Assembly (NCBI RefSeq): GCF_023556315.2 | Contig: NZ_CP116221.1 | Coordinates: forward strand, 1,189,001 to 1,253,000 | Reading direction: 5' to 3' | Origin: Psychroserpens ponticola | Lineage (GTDB): Bacteria; Bacteroidota; Bacteroidia; Flavobacteriales; Flavobacteriaceae | DNA: 64,000 nt | Shown: positions 24,347 to 32,922 of the stretch, piece after piece | How positions within the stretch are numbered: position 1 is the stretch's first letter | Layout of the letters: each line of letters opens with the position of its first letter | Program-made: the position numbers and the translations under genes | The notes under the pieces: generated by a model | The model's input: the letters and a program-made list of their open reading frames with translations, nothing else | Told to the model about the DNA's origin: nothing | Database searches by the model: none

Positions 24347-26773
24347 TTATCTCAATTCAGCACCAAGCTGTTTCTCAAAATTAGTTTGGAGCTTATTCAT
24401 GATTTTGTCAATTTGTTTATCTGTCAAGGTTTTCTTCTCATCTTGAATGGTAAAACTCACAGCGTAACTTTTCTTTCCTTTTGGTAAGTTTTTACCTTGA
24501 TACACGTCAAATAAGTCAACATCTTTAAGCAGTTGCTTTTCCGTTTGCATTGCAATTTTATCGATGTCTTCAAAAGTTATTTGATCGTCTAATAGCAAAG
24601 CGAAATCACGTCTTACTTCAGGGTATTTTGGAATATCTGTAAATTTAATGTTTTGGTGTTTTGCTAGATCAACAATATTATCCCAATCAAATTCAGCATA
24701 AAGTACTTCTTGCGAAATACTAAAATGCTTTATGATCTTCTTGTTAATAATGCCAAAATCAACCAACTTCGTTTTTCCAAGTGATAAGCTAATCCCTTCA
24801 CTAAATACATCGTTTTTAATTGGAGAGGTTTTAAGATTTGAAAAACCTAAACGTTCTAATGTACTATTGACAATGCCTTTTAAATAAAAGAAATCACTTT
24901 TTTGAGCTGCAGAATTCCAACGCAAAGTATTTTTGTTTCCAGTTAAGAAAACAGACAGTCGTTTGTATTCTTCGCGATTTCCATTGTAGTTATGATAGGT
25001 TTTTCCAAATTCATATAACTTCAAATTATCTCGCTTTCTATTAATATTATAGCTAACAGCCTCTAATCCAGAAAACAATAAACTTTGACGCATCACACTT
25101 AAGTCGTTACTTAACGGATTGAGCATTTCTACGTTGTGTTCTTCTTTTAATTGCTCACTTAATTCAATATACTTAGGTGTCGTTAATGAATTAGAAAGTA
25201 TTTCAAAAAAGCCTTGTGAAGACAATTGGTTACCTATTACATTTTGGAGTTTGTAATCTTCAAATCTTGAAGTATTAGAAATTGAAGCGTTTAACTTTTC
25301 AGTGGTTCCAATATTGTTGTAACCATAAACACGCAATATTTCTTCTATAATATCGGCTTCACGTTGTACATCATTTCGGTATGCAGGAACTGTTAGTCCT
25401 AATCCAGTTTCAGTAACGTTATTAACTTTAATATCTAAAGATGTCAAGATGCTTTTTATCGTTTCTTTCGGAATTTCTTCACCGATTAATTTCTTTGCGT
25501 TATCAAAACTCAAACGAACTTGAAAATCTTTAATTTTATTTGGATAAAAATCTAATAAATCACTTGTAATATCTCCACCAGCGACGTCTTGAATTAATAA
25601 TGCAGCACGTTTTAAAGCATATTCAGTAATATTCGGATCGATACCTCTTTCAAATCTAAAAGATGCATCTGTATTCATAGCATGGCGTTTCGCTGTTTTA
25701 CGAATACTAACAGGATTGAAATATGCACTTTCTAAAAAGATATTCGTTGTGTTTTGTGTTACTCCAGAATCTGTACCACCAAAAACACCAGCAATACACA
25801 TTGGTTTTTCAGCATCACAAATCATAAGATCTTCTTCGTGTAATTCGCGTTCAACATCATCAAGAGTTGTGAATTTTGTGCCTTTAGGAAGTGTTTTTAC
25901 AATAACTTTATTTCCTGAAATTTTAGCGGCATCAAAAGCGTGTAAAGGTTGACCTAATTCATGTAGCACATAATTAGTAACGTCAACAATATTATTTTTT
26001 GGTGTTAAGCCAATTGCTTTTAGTCTATTTTGTAGCCATTGAGGAGATTCTGCGACTTTTAATCCAGAAATAGTGACACCACAATAACGAGGTGCTAAGG
26101 TTTTATCTTCAACGTCAATATCTATTTTAAGAGTTCTATTTTCAACATGAAAGGAACTAACAGAAGGTGTGATTAATTCGCTATTGATTTCTTTTTGCAG
26201 TAAACCAGCTTTTAAATCACGAGCGACTCCAAAATGACTCATGGCATCAGCACGATTTGGTGTTAAGCCAATTTCAAATACCTCATCATTTTCTACATTA
26301 AATAATTCAGCAGCTTGGATTCCAATTTTTGTATCAGCATCTAAAACCATAATCCCATCATGAGATGAGCCTAATCCTAACTCATCTTCGGCACAAATCA
26401 TTCCGTGACTTTCTTCACCTCTGATTTTGCCTTTTTTTATGGTCCAAGCTTCTCCTTCAGCAGTATATAATGTTGTTCCAATTGTTGCTACAGGAACTTT
26501 TTGTCCTTTTGCAACGTTTGGTGCTCCACAAACAATTTGTAGAGGGTTAGTATTACCAATATTTACTGTGGTTATTTTTAAGCGATCTGCATTTGGATGC
26601 TGCTCACACGTCAGTACTTCACCAACGACAATGCCTTGTAATCCTCCTTTAACCGATTGAAAAGCATCAATGCCTTCAATCTCTAAACCTAAATCAGTAA
26701 GAAGCTCGCCAGTTTGTTCTGCTGGCCAGTCGATCTTCAAAAACTGCTGTAACCAATTGTATGAAATCTTCAT
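24347..26773 (-). CDS. pheT: Phenylalanine-tRNA ligase beta subunit
   Basis: 808 residues, full length. N-terminal EMAP-type tRNA-binding domain (about 40-150, CEQHPNADRLKI and IVCGAPNVAKGQKV), B3/B4 editing domain (about 220-390, with HELGQPLHAFDAAKI), B5 domain (about 400-480), catalytic-like core and the C-terminal anticodon-binding FDX-ACB domain (YPEVRRDFALLL to the end). With PheS it charges tRNA-Phe. pheS is not in this window. The last about 80 bases are repeated at 22491-22579. Confidence 0.97.
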   Translation of the reverse strand: MKISYNWLQQFLKIDWPAEQTGELLTDLGLEIEGIDAFQSVKGGLQGIVVGEVLTCEQHPNADRLKITTVNIGNTNPLQIVCGAPNVAKGQKVPVATIGTTLYTAEGEAWTIKKGKIRGEESHGMICAEDELGLGSSHDGIMVLDADTKIGIQAAELFNVENDEVFEIGLTPNRADAMSHFGVARDLKAGLLQKEINSELITPSVSSFHVENRTLKIDIDVEDKTLAPRYCGVTISGLKVAESPQWLQNRLKAIGLTPKNNIVDVTNYVLHELGQPLHAFDAAKISGNKVIVKTLPKGTKFTTLDDVERELHEEDLMICDAEKPMCIAGVFGGTDSGVTQNTTNIFLESAYFNPVSIRKTAKRHAMNTDASFRFERGIDPNITEYALKRAALLIQDVAGGDITSDLLDFYPNKIKDFQVRLSFDNAKKLIGEEIPKETIKSILTSLDIKVNNVTETGLGLTVPAYRNDVQREADIIEEILRVYGYNNIGTTEKLNASISNTSRFEDYKLQNVIGNQLSSQGFFEILSNSLTTPKYIELSEQLKEEHNVEMLNPLSNDLSVMRQSLLFSGLEAVSYNINRKRDNLKLYEFGKTYHNYNGNREEYKRLSVFLTGNKNTLRWNSAAQKSDFFYLKGIVNSTLERLGFSNLKTSPIKNDVFSEGISLSLGKTKLVDFGIINKKIIKHFSISQEVLYAEFDWDNIVDLAKHQNIKFTDIPKYPEVRRDFALLLDDQITFEDIDKIAMQTEKQLLKDVDLFDVYQGKNLPKGKKSYAVSFTIQDEKKTLTDKQIDKIMNKLQTNFEKQLGAELR

Positions 26774-26794
26774 TTTTGTACTTTAATCAAGCCA

Positions 26795-26802
26795 CAAAGA
26801 TA
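26795..26802 (-). promoter_or_regulatory. Probable -7 box of pheT
   Basis: TATCTTTG on the minus strand, 22 bases ahead of the pheT start, matches TAnnTTTG. No clear TTG lies at the usual distance upstream, so only the -7 half is supported. Confidence 0.45.
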
Positions 26803-26832
26803 ATAATACTATGTAGTTATAATAATGGATAA

Positions 26833-26863
26833 TTGTCTTTTCTTTGTAAGAATTTTAAATTTG
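26833..26863 (+). promoter_or_regulatory. Promoter of the TlpA-like lipoprotein gene
   Basis: TTG (26833-26835), 20-base spacer and TAAATTTG (26856-26863) match the Bacteroidota consensus; 31 bases upstream of the start codon at 26895. The divergent pheT promoter lies about 40 bases away. Confidence 0.7.
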
Positions 26864-26894
26864 TCAAGACTATTAGTTCATTAATCTCCATATT

Positions 26895-28112
26895 ATGAAA
26901 TTTGTTTTAAGATTTTTTCTATTATCTCTTGTGTTTTTCTCTTGTAAAACGGAAGATAGCAATGATTTACAACTTGGTGTTTGGCGAGCAGAACTTCAAC
27001 TGACTCCAGATGAAGCCTTGCCTTTTATTTTTGAAGTGACTTCAGCTCAGTCTCTCAAGATTTTTAATGCTGAAGAGGTGATTTTGGTAAATGATATTAC
27101 ATATTCAAATGATACAATTGTTTTTAAAACACCAGTATTTGATGGGTTTGTTGAAGCGGTTATAAATAAAGGTAGCTTAAAAGGTAATTTTATAAAAGAA
27201 GATTTGGGTCGCGTAGTTCCGTTTACTGCAGAATTTGGAAACAGTAAGCGTTTTGCTTCTGAAACAAATACAACCAATCAAAATGTAGCAGGAAACTGGG
27301 AAGTTGTTTTTAGTCCAAATATTGAAGCTGAAACGTATATGGCTAAAGGAATTTTTAAACAAGATGGTGTTAATGTTACGGGTACATTTAGGACAACAAC
27401 AGGAGATTACAGATATTTAGAAGGCTTGATAGATGGTAATACTATGAGGTTGTCTACTTTTGATGGTGCTCATGCGTTTTTGTTTACTGCAGAAATTAAT
27501 GGTGACACCATGGATGGTAAATTTTATTCTGGGAGCCATTGGGAAGAGCCTTTTGTTGCTAAACGAAGCGAATCTTATGAATTACCAAATGCAAATGACC
27601 TCACATTTCTAAAAGAAGGTTACGAAACTTTAGAATTTAAGTTTCCTGATGCTGATGGAAATATGGTCTCGTTGTCTGATTATCGATTTAAAAACAAAGC
27701 TGTTGTTGTTCAGGTGATGGGAACTTGGTGTCCGAATTGTTTAGATGAAAGTAAATATTATTCTGAATACTATAATACAAGAAGTAGCAAGGATGTTGAG
27801 TTTGTTGCATTAGCTTTTGAATATGCTAAAACTAAAGAAAAAGCCTTTGAAAACATTAAGCGTTTAAAGGATGATATTGGAATTAGCTATCCGATTTTAT
27901 TGGCGCAATACGGAACTTCAGATAAAGATGAAGCTCAAGAAAGGCTACCTATGTTAAACCATGTCTTATCGTATCCAACGACAATTTTTATTGATAAAAA
28001 AGGTAATGTATGTAAAATTCATACTGGTTTTAATGGTCCTGCAACAGGTGATAAATACACCGATTTTAAGACTGAATTTACAAGTTTTGTAGATGCTTTA
28101 GTAAGCAATTAA
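26895..28112 (+). CDS. TlpA-like thioredoxin-domain lipoprotein
   Basis: 405 residues. Lipobox VFFSC (Cys about 17). The N-terminal part (about 20-240) is beta-rich, unrecognised and acts as an envelope domain. The C-terminal AhpC/TSA-redoxin part (about 250-400) has the active site MGTWCPNCLDESKYY and the cis-Pro strand LSYPTTIFIDKKGN. It reduces or rearranges disulfides in the periplasm or at the outer membrane. Monocistronic; the 130 bases after it show nothing recognisable. Confidence 0.88.
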   Translation: MKFVLRFFLLSLVFFSCKTEDSNDLQLGVWRAELQLTPDEALPFIFEVTSAQSLKIFNAEEVILVNDITYSNDTIVFKTPVFDGFVEAVINKGSLKGNFIKEDLGRVVPFTAEFGNSKRFASETNTTNQNVAGNWEVVFSPNIEAETYMAKGIFKQDGVNVTGTFRTTTGDYRYLEGLIDGNTMRLSTFDGAHAFLFTAEINGDTMDGKFYSGSHWEEPFVAKRSESYELPNANDLTFLKEGYETLEFKFPDADGNMVSLSDYRFKNKAVVVQVMGTWCPNCLDESKYYSEYYNTRSSKDVEFVALAFEYAKTKEKAFENIKRLKDDIGISYPILLAQYGTSDKDEAQERLPMLNHVLSYPTTIFIDKKGNVCKIHTGFNGPATGDKYTDFKTEFTSFVDALVSN

Positions 28113-28244
28113 TAGTTATGTAAGTTTGTATGTTGGGAAATACAAAACCTTAGATTGCTAATTTATTCTTCTCAAAACAAGGTTCAAAAATCGTTATAAG
28201 CTTTAGTTTTAGATGAACGTTGCGCTTTTTTTAACTAAAAATGT

Positions 28245-28760
28245 TTATTTAATTCGGTGTCCTTGAGTCACAAATGATAAACCTTGCTGTCCCATCGTGG
28301 AGTTCATAATACCTTCAAATAAGGGCTCTGGACAGTTTTTTGGAATTTTCCACTCAAAAATAAAATTAGATCCTGTGCCTCCAGTAATATCCTTTTCGTT
28401 AATTATGATTTCTGTAGTTTCTAAAGGAGCTAAATAAATCGTTTGGTTAAAATATGATCTAACCGATTTGCCGTGAGTGTCAAAATAGTCTGCTTTTAAT
28501 AGGTAAATAGTGTCTTTGTCGCTAGTGTTTCTTAAGCTTACCATCGCAGTAAGATTGTGTGTTTTATGTTCAGATTGACTATAGATCTGCGAGTAGATGG
28601 AAAGATAAGTTTTTCCAAATTGAAGGCTGTCTGCTTTATTAATTTTAATAGCTCGTTTGGTCCAATTTTCAGGGTTTATTGAACTGATTTCTTTATGTGG
28701 ATCTTCACAGCTGAAAATTAATGAGAACGTTAAGAGCAATAGGACAAAATGAGATTTCAT
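28245..28760 (-). CDS. DUF3124-family lipoprotein
   Basis: 171 residues from the Met of MKSHFVLLLLTFSLIFSCED, which gives a clean lipoprotein signal with Cys 18. The frame stays open 63 bases further up, but that extension is the decayed miaE fragment read in another frame and is not coding. The body (TYLSIYSQIYSQSEHKTHN, LTAMVSLRNTSDKDTIYLL, QTIYLAPLETTEIIINEKD) matches DUF3124, a family of unknown function. It is probably periplasmic or outer-membrane bound. It seems to have been the original downstream neighbour of miaE. Confidence 0.8.
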   Translation of the reverse strand: MKSHFVLLLLTFSLIFSCEDPHKEISSINPENWTKRAIKINKADSLQFGKTYLSIYSQIYSQSEHKTHNLTAMVSLRNTSDKDTIYLLKADYFDTHGKSVRSYFNQTIYLAPLETTEIIINEKDITGGTGSNFIFEWKIPKNCPEPLFEGIMNSTMGQQGLSFVTQGHRIK

Positions 28761-28794
28761 AATTAATTGAATAAGATTGTCTGTGTGTGCTTTT

Positions 28795-28850
28795 TGATTT
28801 TCCATAACTTTTAATGAGCTCATCTTTAAATTCTACGAACACTTTTTGTG
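28795..28850 (-). pseudogene. 5'-truncated, diverged second copy of the miaE 3' end
   Basis: Bases 28795-28845 align without gaps to 30066-30116 at the end of miaE, with 43 of 51 matching. In the MiaE frame the copy reads KVFVEFKDELIKSYGKS against KDLVEFEGELIKSYGKS in the intact gene. The changes are largely third-position or conservative, so the copy diverged as coding sequence before it was cut. Same strand as miaE; the intact gene ends 1.2 kb away with two small accessory genes between. Confidence 0.85.
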
Positions 28851-28961
28851 TTAATTTACAGAATATTCTAACAAAAATAGTGAAAGTCGTATTATGTTCA
28901 GCGTCAATTTTGTTAAAAACAGATATTGATTTAGTTATGCTTTACTATTTTTATTTGAAAT

Positions 28962-29004
28962 AACTTATTAAGCCTTAATATAATGTATCAAAGCTTAATA
29001 AGTT
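28962..29004. repeat. 12-bp inverted repeat
   Basis: AACTTATTAAGC and GCTTAATAAGTT form a perfect 12-base stem with a 19-base loop, about 20 bases after the stop of the small membrane-protein gene at 29023. It may act as a terminator, although no clean T run follows on the minus strand. The interval 28850-29022 holds nothing else. Confidence 0.6.
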
Positions 29005-29022
29005 GTTTCTAAAAAAAAATAA

Positions 29023-29499
29023 TTAGCGTATATTATCATTAATAATATGTTCCCATTTACGACCGATTTCTAAATCCCCATTTATTTGAAAATCATCAGT
29101 TTGATTATAGATTTCAATGTTGTATTTGTTGTTTTTATTGTTAATTGGGTTTAAGATTAATTCTAGTCTAACAGTATTGCCAACAGCATCTTTGCGAGTT
29201 GGTTTTTTTAAGTTTGAAACGTTACAACTTCTAATCTCATTAAGATTGATGTGTTCAAGGGTTTCACTTGTAGTGCTCTTTTTATAAAAAAACAATTGGT
29301 TCTTATTTTTATCTAATCCAATTGCAAAATTTCTAAATGCTTCGTATTCTGTTAACGAGCAGTTGTTTTTACTAGCGAATGCTTTTAATGCTTTTATGAG
29401 CTTTCGTTCTTTATTCTTTTGTTGTTGTTGCATAAGTACAACAGGTGTAGCGACTATCAACACGAGTATTGTTGACGTGATTGTTATTCCTAAATTCAT
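29023..29499 (-). CDS. Unrecognised small membrane-anchored protein
   Basis: 158 residues. One N-terminal transmembrane segment (about 3-22, GITITSTILVLIVATPVVLM), a Gln/Lys-rich stop-transfer patch (QQQQKNKERK), then a soluble domain with mixed helix and strand (KNCSLTEYEAF type start, NKNQLFFYKK, HINLNEIRSCNV, RLELILNPINN). I do not recognise the family. It lies in the accessory segment bounded by the two miaE ends. Confidence 0.65.
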   Translation of the reverse strand: MNLGITITSTILVLIVATPVVLMQQQQKNKERKLIKALKAFASKNNCSLTEYEAFRNFAIGLDKNKNQLFFYKKSTTSETLEHINLNEIRSCNVSNLKKPTRKDAVGNTVRLELILNPINNKNNKYNIEIYNQTDDFQINGDLEIGRKWEHIINDNIR

Positions 29500-29601
29500 T
29501 TTGAAATATTAAGTTAAAAGTATTGTTATGTAGGTATTGTGTGATTACAATGCCTAATTAATTTTTTTGTCAAATAAATGATGCTTAAAAATTAAAACAG
29601 A

Positions 29602-29973
29602 TTACCAGAATGTATGAAAAGGAAAGATAATGTCAGTATTTAAGAAATTTAGAAAAAGATTTCTTGAGTACTGGAGGTATTTGTTGCGTTTTACTAAGGT
29701 CTGATATTTACTGATGTTTGATTTTATATCAGCATCAGAATGTTTTTTTAAATATTGAGGTGTAAATGTATTTTGATTGTGTGTCGTAATTCTTTCTGAA
29801 TAATCATTTGCATGTAAGTGGCTTACCGATTTTACTGAAGAGCTTTCAGTTTTACTTTTTAAAACCTCTAAATGGATTTCAGAATTAAAACTAACATCTG
29901 TGTTAGGATATGCTACAAGAAAGCAAAATCCTAATATAAGATTTAAAATAGTTGATGTTGTGTTGTGTTTCAC
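29602..29973 (-). CDS. Unrecognised small exported protein
   Basis: 123 residues. A hydrophobic N-terminus (TSTILNLILGFCFLVAYPNT) looks like a signal peptide or anchor. The rest is polar and low in recognisable structure, with Ser/Lys/His-rich stretches. No family recognised and the coding status is less sure than for its neighbours. It sits in the same accessory segment, about 100 bases upstream of the membrane-protein gene. Confidence 0.5.
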   Translation of the reverse strand: MKHNTTSTILNLILGFCFLVAYPNTDVSFNSEIHLEVLKSKTESSSVKSVSHLHANDYSERITTHNQNTFTPQYLKKHSDADIKSNISKYQTLVKRNKYLQYSRNLFLNFLNTDIIFPFHTFW

Positions 29974-30047
29974 AAAGCGAAATTATAGTATTAGTTGGGT
30001 TTACTATGTAAAAAAAATGTTAAAACAGAAGGTTTGCTTGAAAATAC

Positions 30048-30635
30048 TTACCCATGAATACTACCTGATTTCCCATAACTTTTAATGAGTTCGCCTTCAA
30101 ATTCTACTAAGTCTTTCCAGCGTTTATCAACATCAATGTCTTTTCCGTACTTCCTAGCGAATGTGATGAATGTTGTATAATGACCAGCTTCACTTACCAT
30201 TAAATCATAGTAGAATTTCGACAGTTCTGAATCTTTTATGCGTTCAGATAACAGTTTAAAGCGTTCACAACTTCTGGCTTCAATCATTGCTGAAAATAAT
30301 AAACGATCAACCATGCTTTGTAACTGACTTCCGCCTTTGTTCATGAATTTATATAGTTCATTGACATAGCTATCCTTTCTTTCTCGACCTAATGTGTAGC
30401 CACGTTCTTTGATGATATTATGAACCATCTGAAAGTGCTCCAATTCTTCTTTGGCAAGTTCAAGTAATTCTGTAACTAAGTCTTCATATTGCGGATTGTG
30501 AGTAATAATGGTAATAGCGTTTGTGGCTGCTTTTTGTTCACACCAAGCATGATCTGTAAGGATTTCTTCTATGTTTTCTTCAGCTATGGTTGCCCAACGA
30601 GGATCTGTTTCTAATTTGAGATGAAGCATGCTCAT
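30048..30635 (-). CDS. miaE: tRNA 2-methylthio-N6-isopentenyladenosine hydroxylase MiaE
   Basis: 195 residues. Ferritin-like di-iron fold with paired ligands visible: AWCEQKAATNA, LAKEELEHFQMVH, MIEARSCERFKLL and VSEAGHYTTFITF. It hydroxylates the modified adenosine at position 37 of tRNAs reading U-starting codons. Start MSMLHLKLETDPRW; Met 3 is an alternative. The last about 50 bases recur as a diverged fragment at 28795-28850, which marks the boundary of an accessory insertion downstream. Confidence 0.93.
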   Translation of the reverse strand: MSMLHLKLETDPRWATIAEENIEEILTDHAWCEQKAATNAITIITHNPQYEDLVTELLELAKEELEHFQMVHNIIKERGYTLGRERKDSYVNELYKFMNKGGSQLQSMVDRLLFSAMIEARSCERFKLLSERIKDSELSKFYYDLMVSEAGHYTTFITFARKYGKDIDVDKRWKDLVEFEGELIKSYGKSGSIHG

Positions 30636-30715
30636 TTTTCTATGTGTTTATTTCGTAAAGATAGAAAATCTATAAAGAAATAAGGATGTAATTAAATTAC
30701 TGAATTTTGTTAGTT

Positions 30716-32818
30716 TTAACTAATATAATTCCAAATGTTCTTGTATTTACTGAGTTGTCTGTAAGTGTGTAAAATAGTTTTGTTCTCTGGAAGTTTTAAT
30801 GAAGGATCGTTATTTAAAATCCGCTTGGCATAGAAACGAGAACTTTGAAGAATGTCCTTATCTTTAATAATGTTTGCAATTTTAAGGTTTAAAATACCAC
30901 TTTGTTGAGTTCCCATTATATCTCCTGGTCCACGAAGTCTTAAATCAACTTCAGCAATTTCAAATCCATCACTTGTTTTAGTCATAGTTTCTAATCGTAC
31001 TTTGCTGTCTTGACTTAGCTTATGTCCCGACATTAAAATACAATAACTCTGTTCTGCACCACGACCTACACGGCCTCTAAGTTGGTGTAATTGTGATAAT
31101 CCAAAGCGTTCTGCGCTTTCAATAATCATAACAGATGCGTTTGGAACATTAACACCAACTTCAATAACAGTAGTTGCTACCATGATTTGTGTTTCGTTTT
31201 TAACAAAACGCTGCATTTCATATTCTTTGTCTGCAGGTTTCATTTTGCCATGAACAATGGAGATTTGATATTTAGGTAGCGGAAAATCTCTAACGATACT
31301 TTCATAGCCATCCATCAAATCTTTATAGTCTAGTTTTTCGCTTTCTTGGATTAATGGATAAACAATATATACTTGTCTTCCTTTTTCAATTTCATCACGT
31401 ATAAATCGTAAGACTTTAAGACGGTTTTTGTCAAATCGATGAACCGTTTTTATAGCTTGTCTTCCAGGTGGTAATTCATCAATAATTGAGATGTCTAAAT
31501 CGCCGTAAACAGACATTGCTAATGTTCTCGGAATTGGAGTTGCAGTCATCACTAAAATGTGTGGAGGAGAGGTGTTTTTTTTCCATAATTTAGAACGTTG
31601 AGCAACTCCAAATCGATGCTGTTCGTCAATAATTGCAAGTCCTAAATTTTTGAATTTCACCTTGTCTTCGAGTAGCGCATGAGTGCCAATTAAGATCTGT
31701 AATTCTCCATTTTCTAAGGATTCATGAATTTTTCTTCTTTCTGAAGTAGTGCTTGAGCCTGTTAGTATTGATATGCTGATATTCAGTTTGTTAGACAATT
31801 CGTTTAATCCATTGTAGTGTTGGACTGACAAAATTTCAGTTGGAGCCATTAGGCAAGCTTGAAAACCGTTGTCAAGTGCCATTAACATTGACATGAAAGC
31901 GACTATTGTTTTTCCTGAACCTACATCTCCTTGGAGTAGTCTATTCATTTGTGCATTACTTCCTAAATCGTGTCTAATTTCTTTGATGACACGTTTTTGA
32001 GCATTGGTTAAATCGAAAGGTAAATGATCTTTGTAAAAGGTGTTAAAATAATTTCCGACTGACTCAAAAGGAAAGCCTTTAATCTTGGATTTGTGAATTA
32101 AATTTTTAAGAATTAATTGCAATTGAATGTAGAATAATTCTTCAAATTTTAATCGAAATTCTGAACGTGCTAATAGGTCTTGATTTTTTGGAAAATGTAT
32201 GTTGAAAAGCGCTTCATTTTTATATAATAATTTGAGTTCTGAAATTAGGTCTTCAGAGAGTGTTTCTTCGAAGCGTCCTTTGGTTTCCAAAAATAAATTT
32301 TGCATGATCTTCGTCATTATGCGATTTGTTATGCCTTTATTAGAAAGTTTTTCTGTTGAAGGATAAATGGCTTGCATCGATGAGCGAAGATTTTGTTCGT
32401 GCTCACTTTGTAATTCTATATCGGGATGTGGCATGCTAAATACGCCATTAAACCAGTTTACTTTTCCAAAAATCACATATGGTGTATTTAGCTTTATGGT
32501 ATCTCTTAGCCATTTTTGTCCACGAAACCATACTAATTCCATGCGTCCTGTATCGTCTTCAAAGGTGCCGACGAGTCGTTTGCCTCGTTTTTGAGTCACT
32601 TCTTTGAATCCAATGACTTTGCCAATAATTTGAACTTCAGCACTGTTTCTTTGTAAACTATTGATTTTATAGTACTTCGTTCTGTCTAAATAGCGATTAG
32701 GAAAAAGATTTATCAAATCTTGAAAAGTATGAATTCCTAATTCACTTCGCAGTAAATCTGCGCGATTAGGGCCAACACCTTTAAGGTAGTCTATCGGAGT
32801 TTGAAGATTTGTACTCAT
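30716..32818 (-). CDS. recG: ATP-dependent DNA helicase RecG
   Basis: 700 residues from MSTNLQTPIDYLKGVGPNRADLL; an upstream in-frame ATG adds six residues without family support. Wedge/OB domain (about 50-150), Walker A GDVGSGKT, DEQHRFG (DExH box) with ILVMTATPIPRTLAMS, helicase C domain with VATTVIEVGVNVPNA and QLRGRVGRG. It reverses stalled replication forks and branch-migrates Holliday junctions. Confidence 0.97.
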   Translation of the reverse strand: MSTNLQTPIDYLKGVGPNRADLLRSELGIHTFQDLINLFPNRYLDRTKYYKINSLQRNSAEVQIIGKVIGFKEVTQKRGKRLVGTFEDDTGRMELVWFRGQKWLRDTIKLNTPYVIFGKVNWFNGVFSMPHPDIELQSEHEQNLRSSMQAIYPSTEKLSNKGITNRIMTKIMQNLFLETKGRFEETLSEDLISELKLLYKNEALFNIHFPKNQDLLARSEFRLKFEELFYIQLQLILKNLIHKSKIKGFPFESVGNYFNTFYKDHLPFDLTNAQKRVIKEIRHDLGSNAQMNRLLQGDVGSGKTIVAFMSMLMALDNGFQACLMAPTEILSVQHYNGLNELSNKLNISISILTGSSTTSERRKIHESLENGELQILIGTHALLEDKVKFKNLGLAIIDEQHRFGVAQRSKLWKKNTSPPHILVMTATPIPRTLAMSVYGDLDISIIDELPPGRQAIKTVHRFDKNRLKVLRFIRDEIEKGRQVYIVYPLIQESEKLDYKDLMDGYESIVRDFPLPKYQISIVHGKMKPADKEYEMQRFVKNETQIMVATTVIEVGVNVPNASVMIIESAERFGLSQLHQLRGRVGRGAEQSYCILMSGHKLSQDSKVRLETMTKTSDGFEIAEVDLRLRGPGDIMGTQQSGILNLKIANIIKDKDILQSSRFYAKRILNNDPSLKLPENKTILHTYRQLSKYKNIWNYIS

Positions 32819-32922
32819 TCTTTTCAAAATTATCATTTTTTTCTAATGTTTTAATGTCAATTTTATGATTTCATGAAAAATATCATTTATAATTTTTATC
32901 TTGTAAAAAAACCAATCAATTT

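Noticed and set aside
28761-28823. N-terminal extension of the DUF3124 gene
   Set aside because: This stretch is the truncated miaE fragment read in another frame; the lipoprotein signal begins at 28760.
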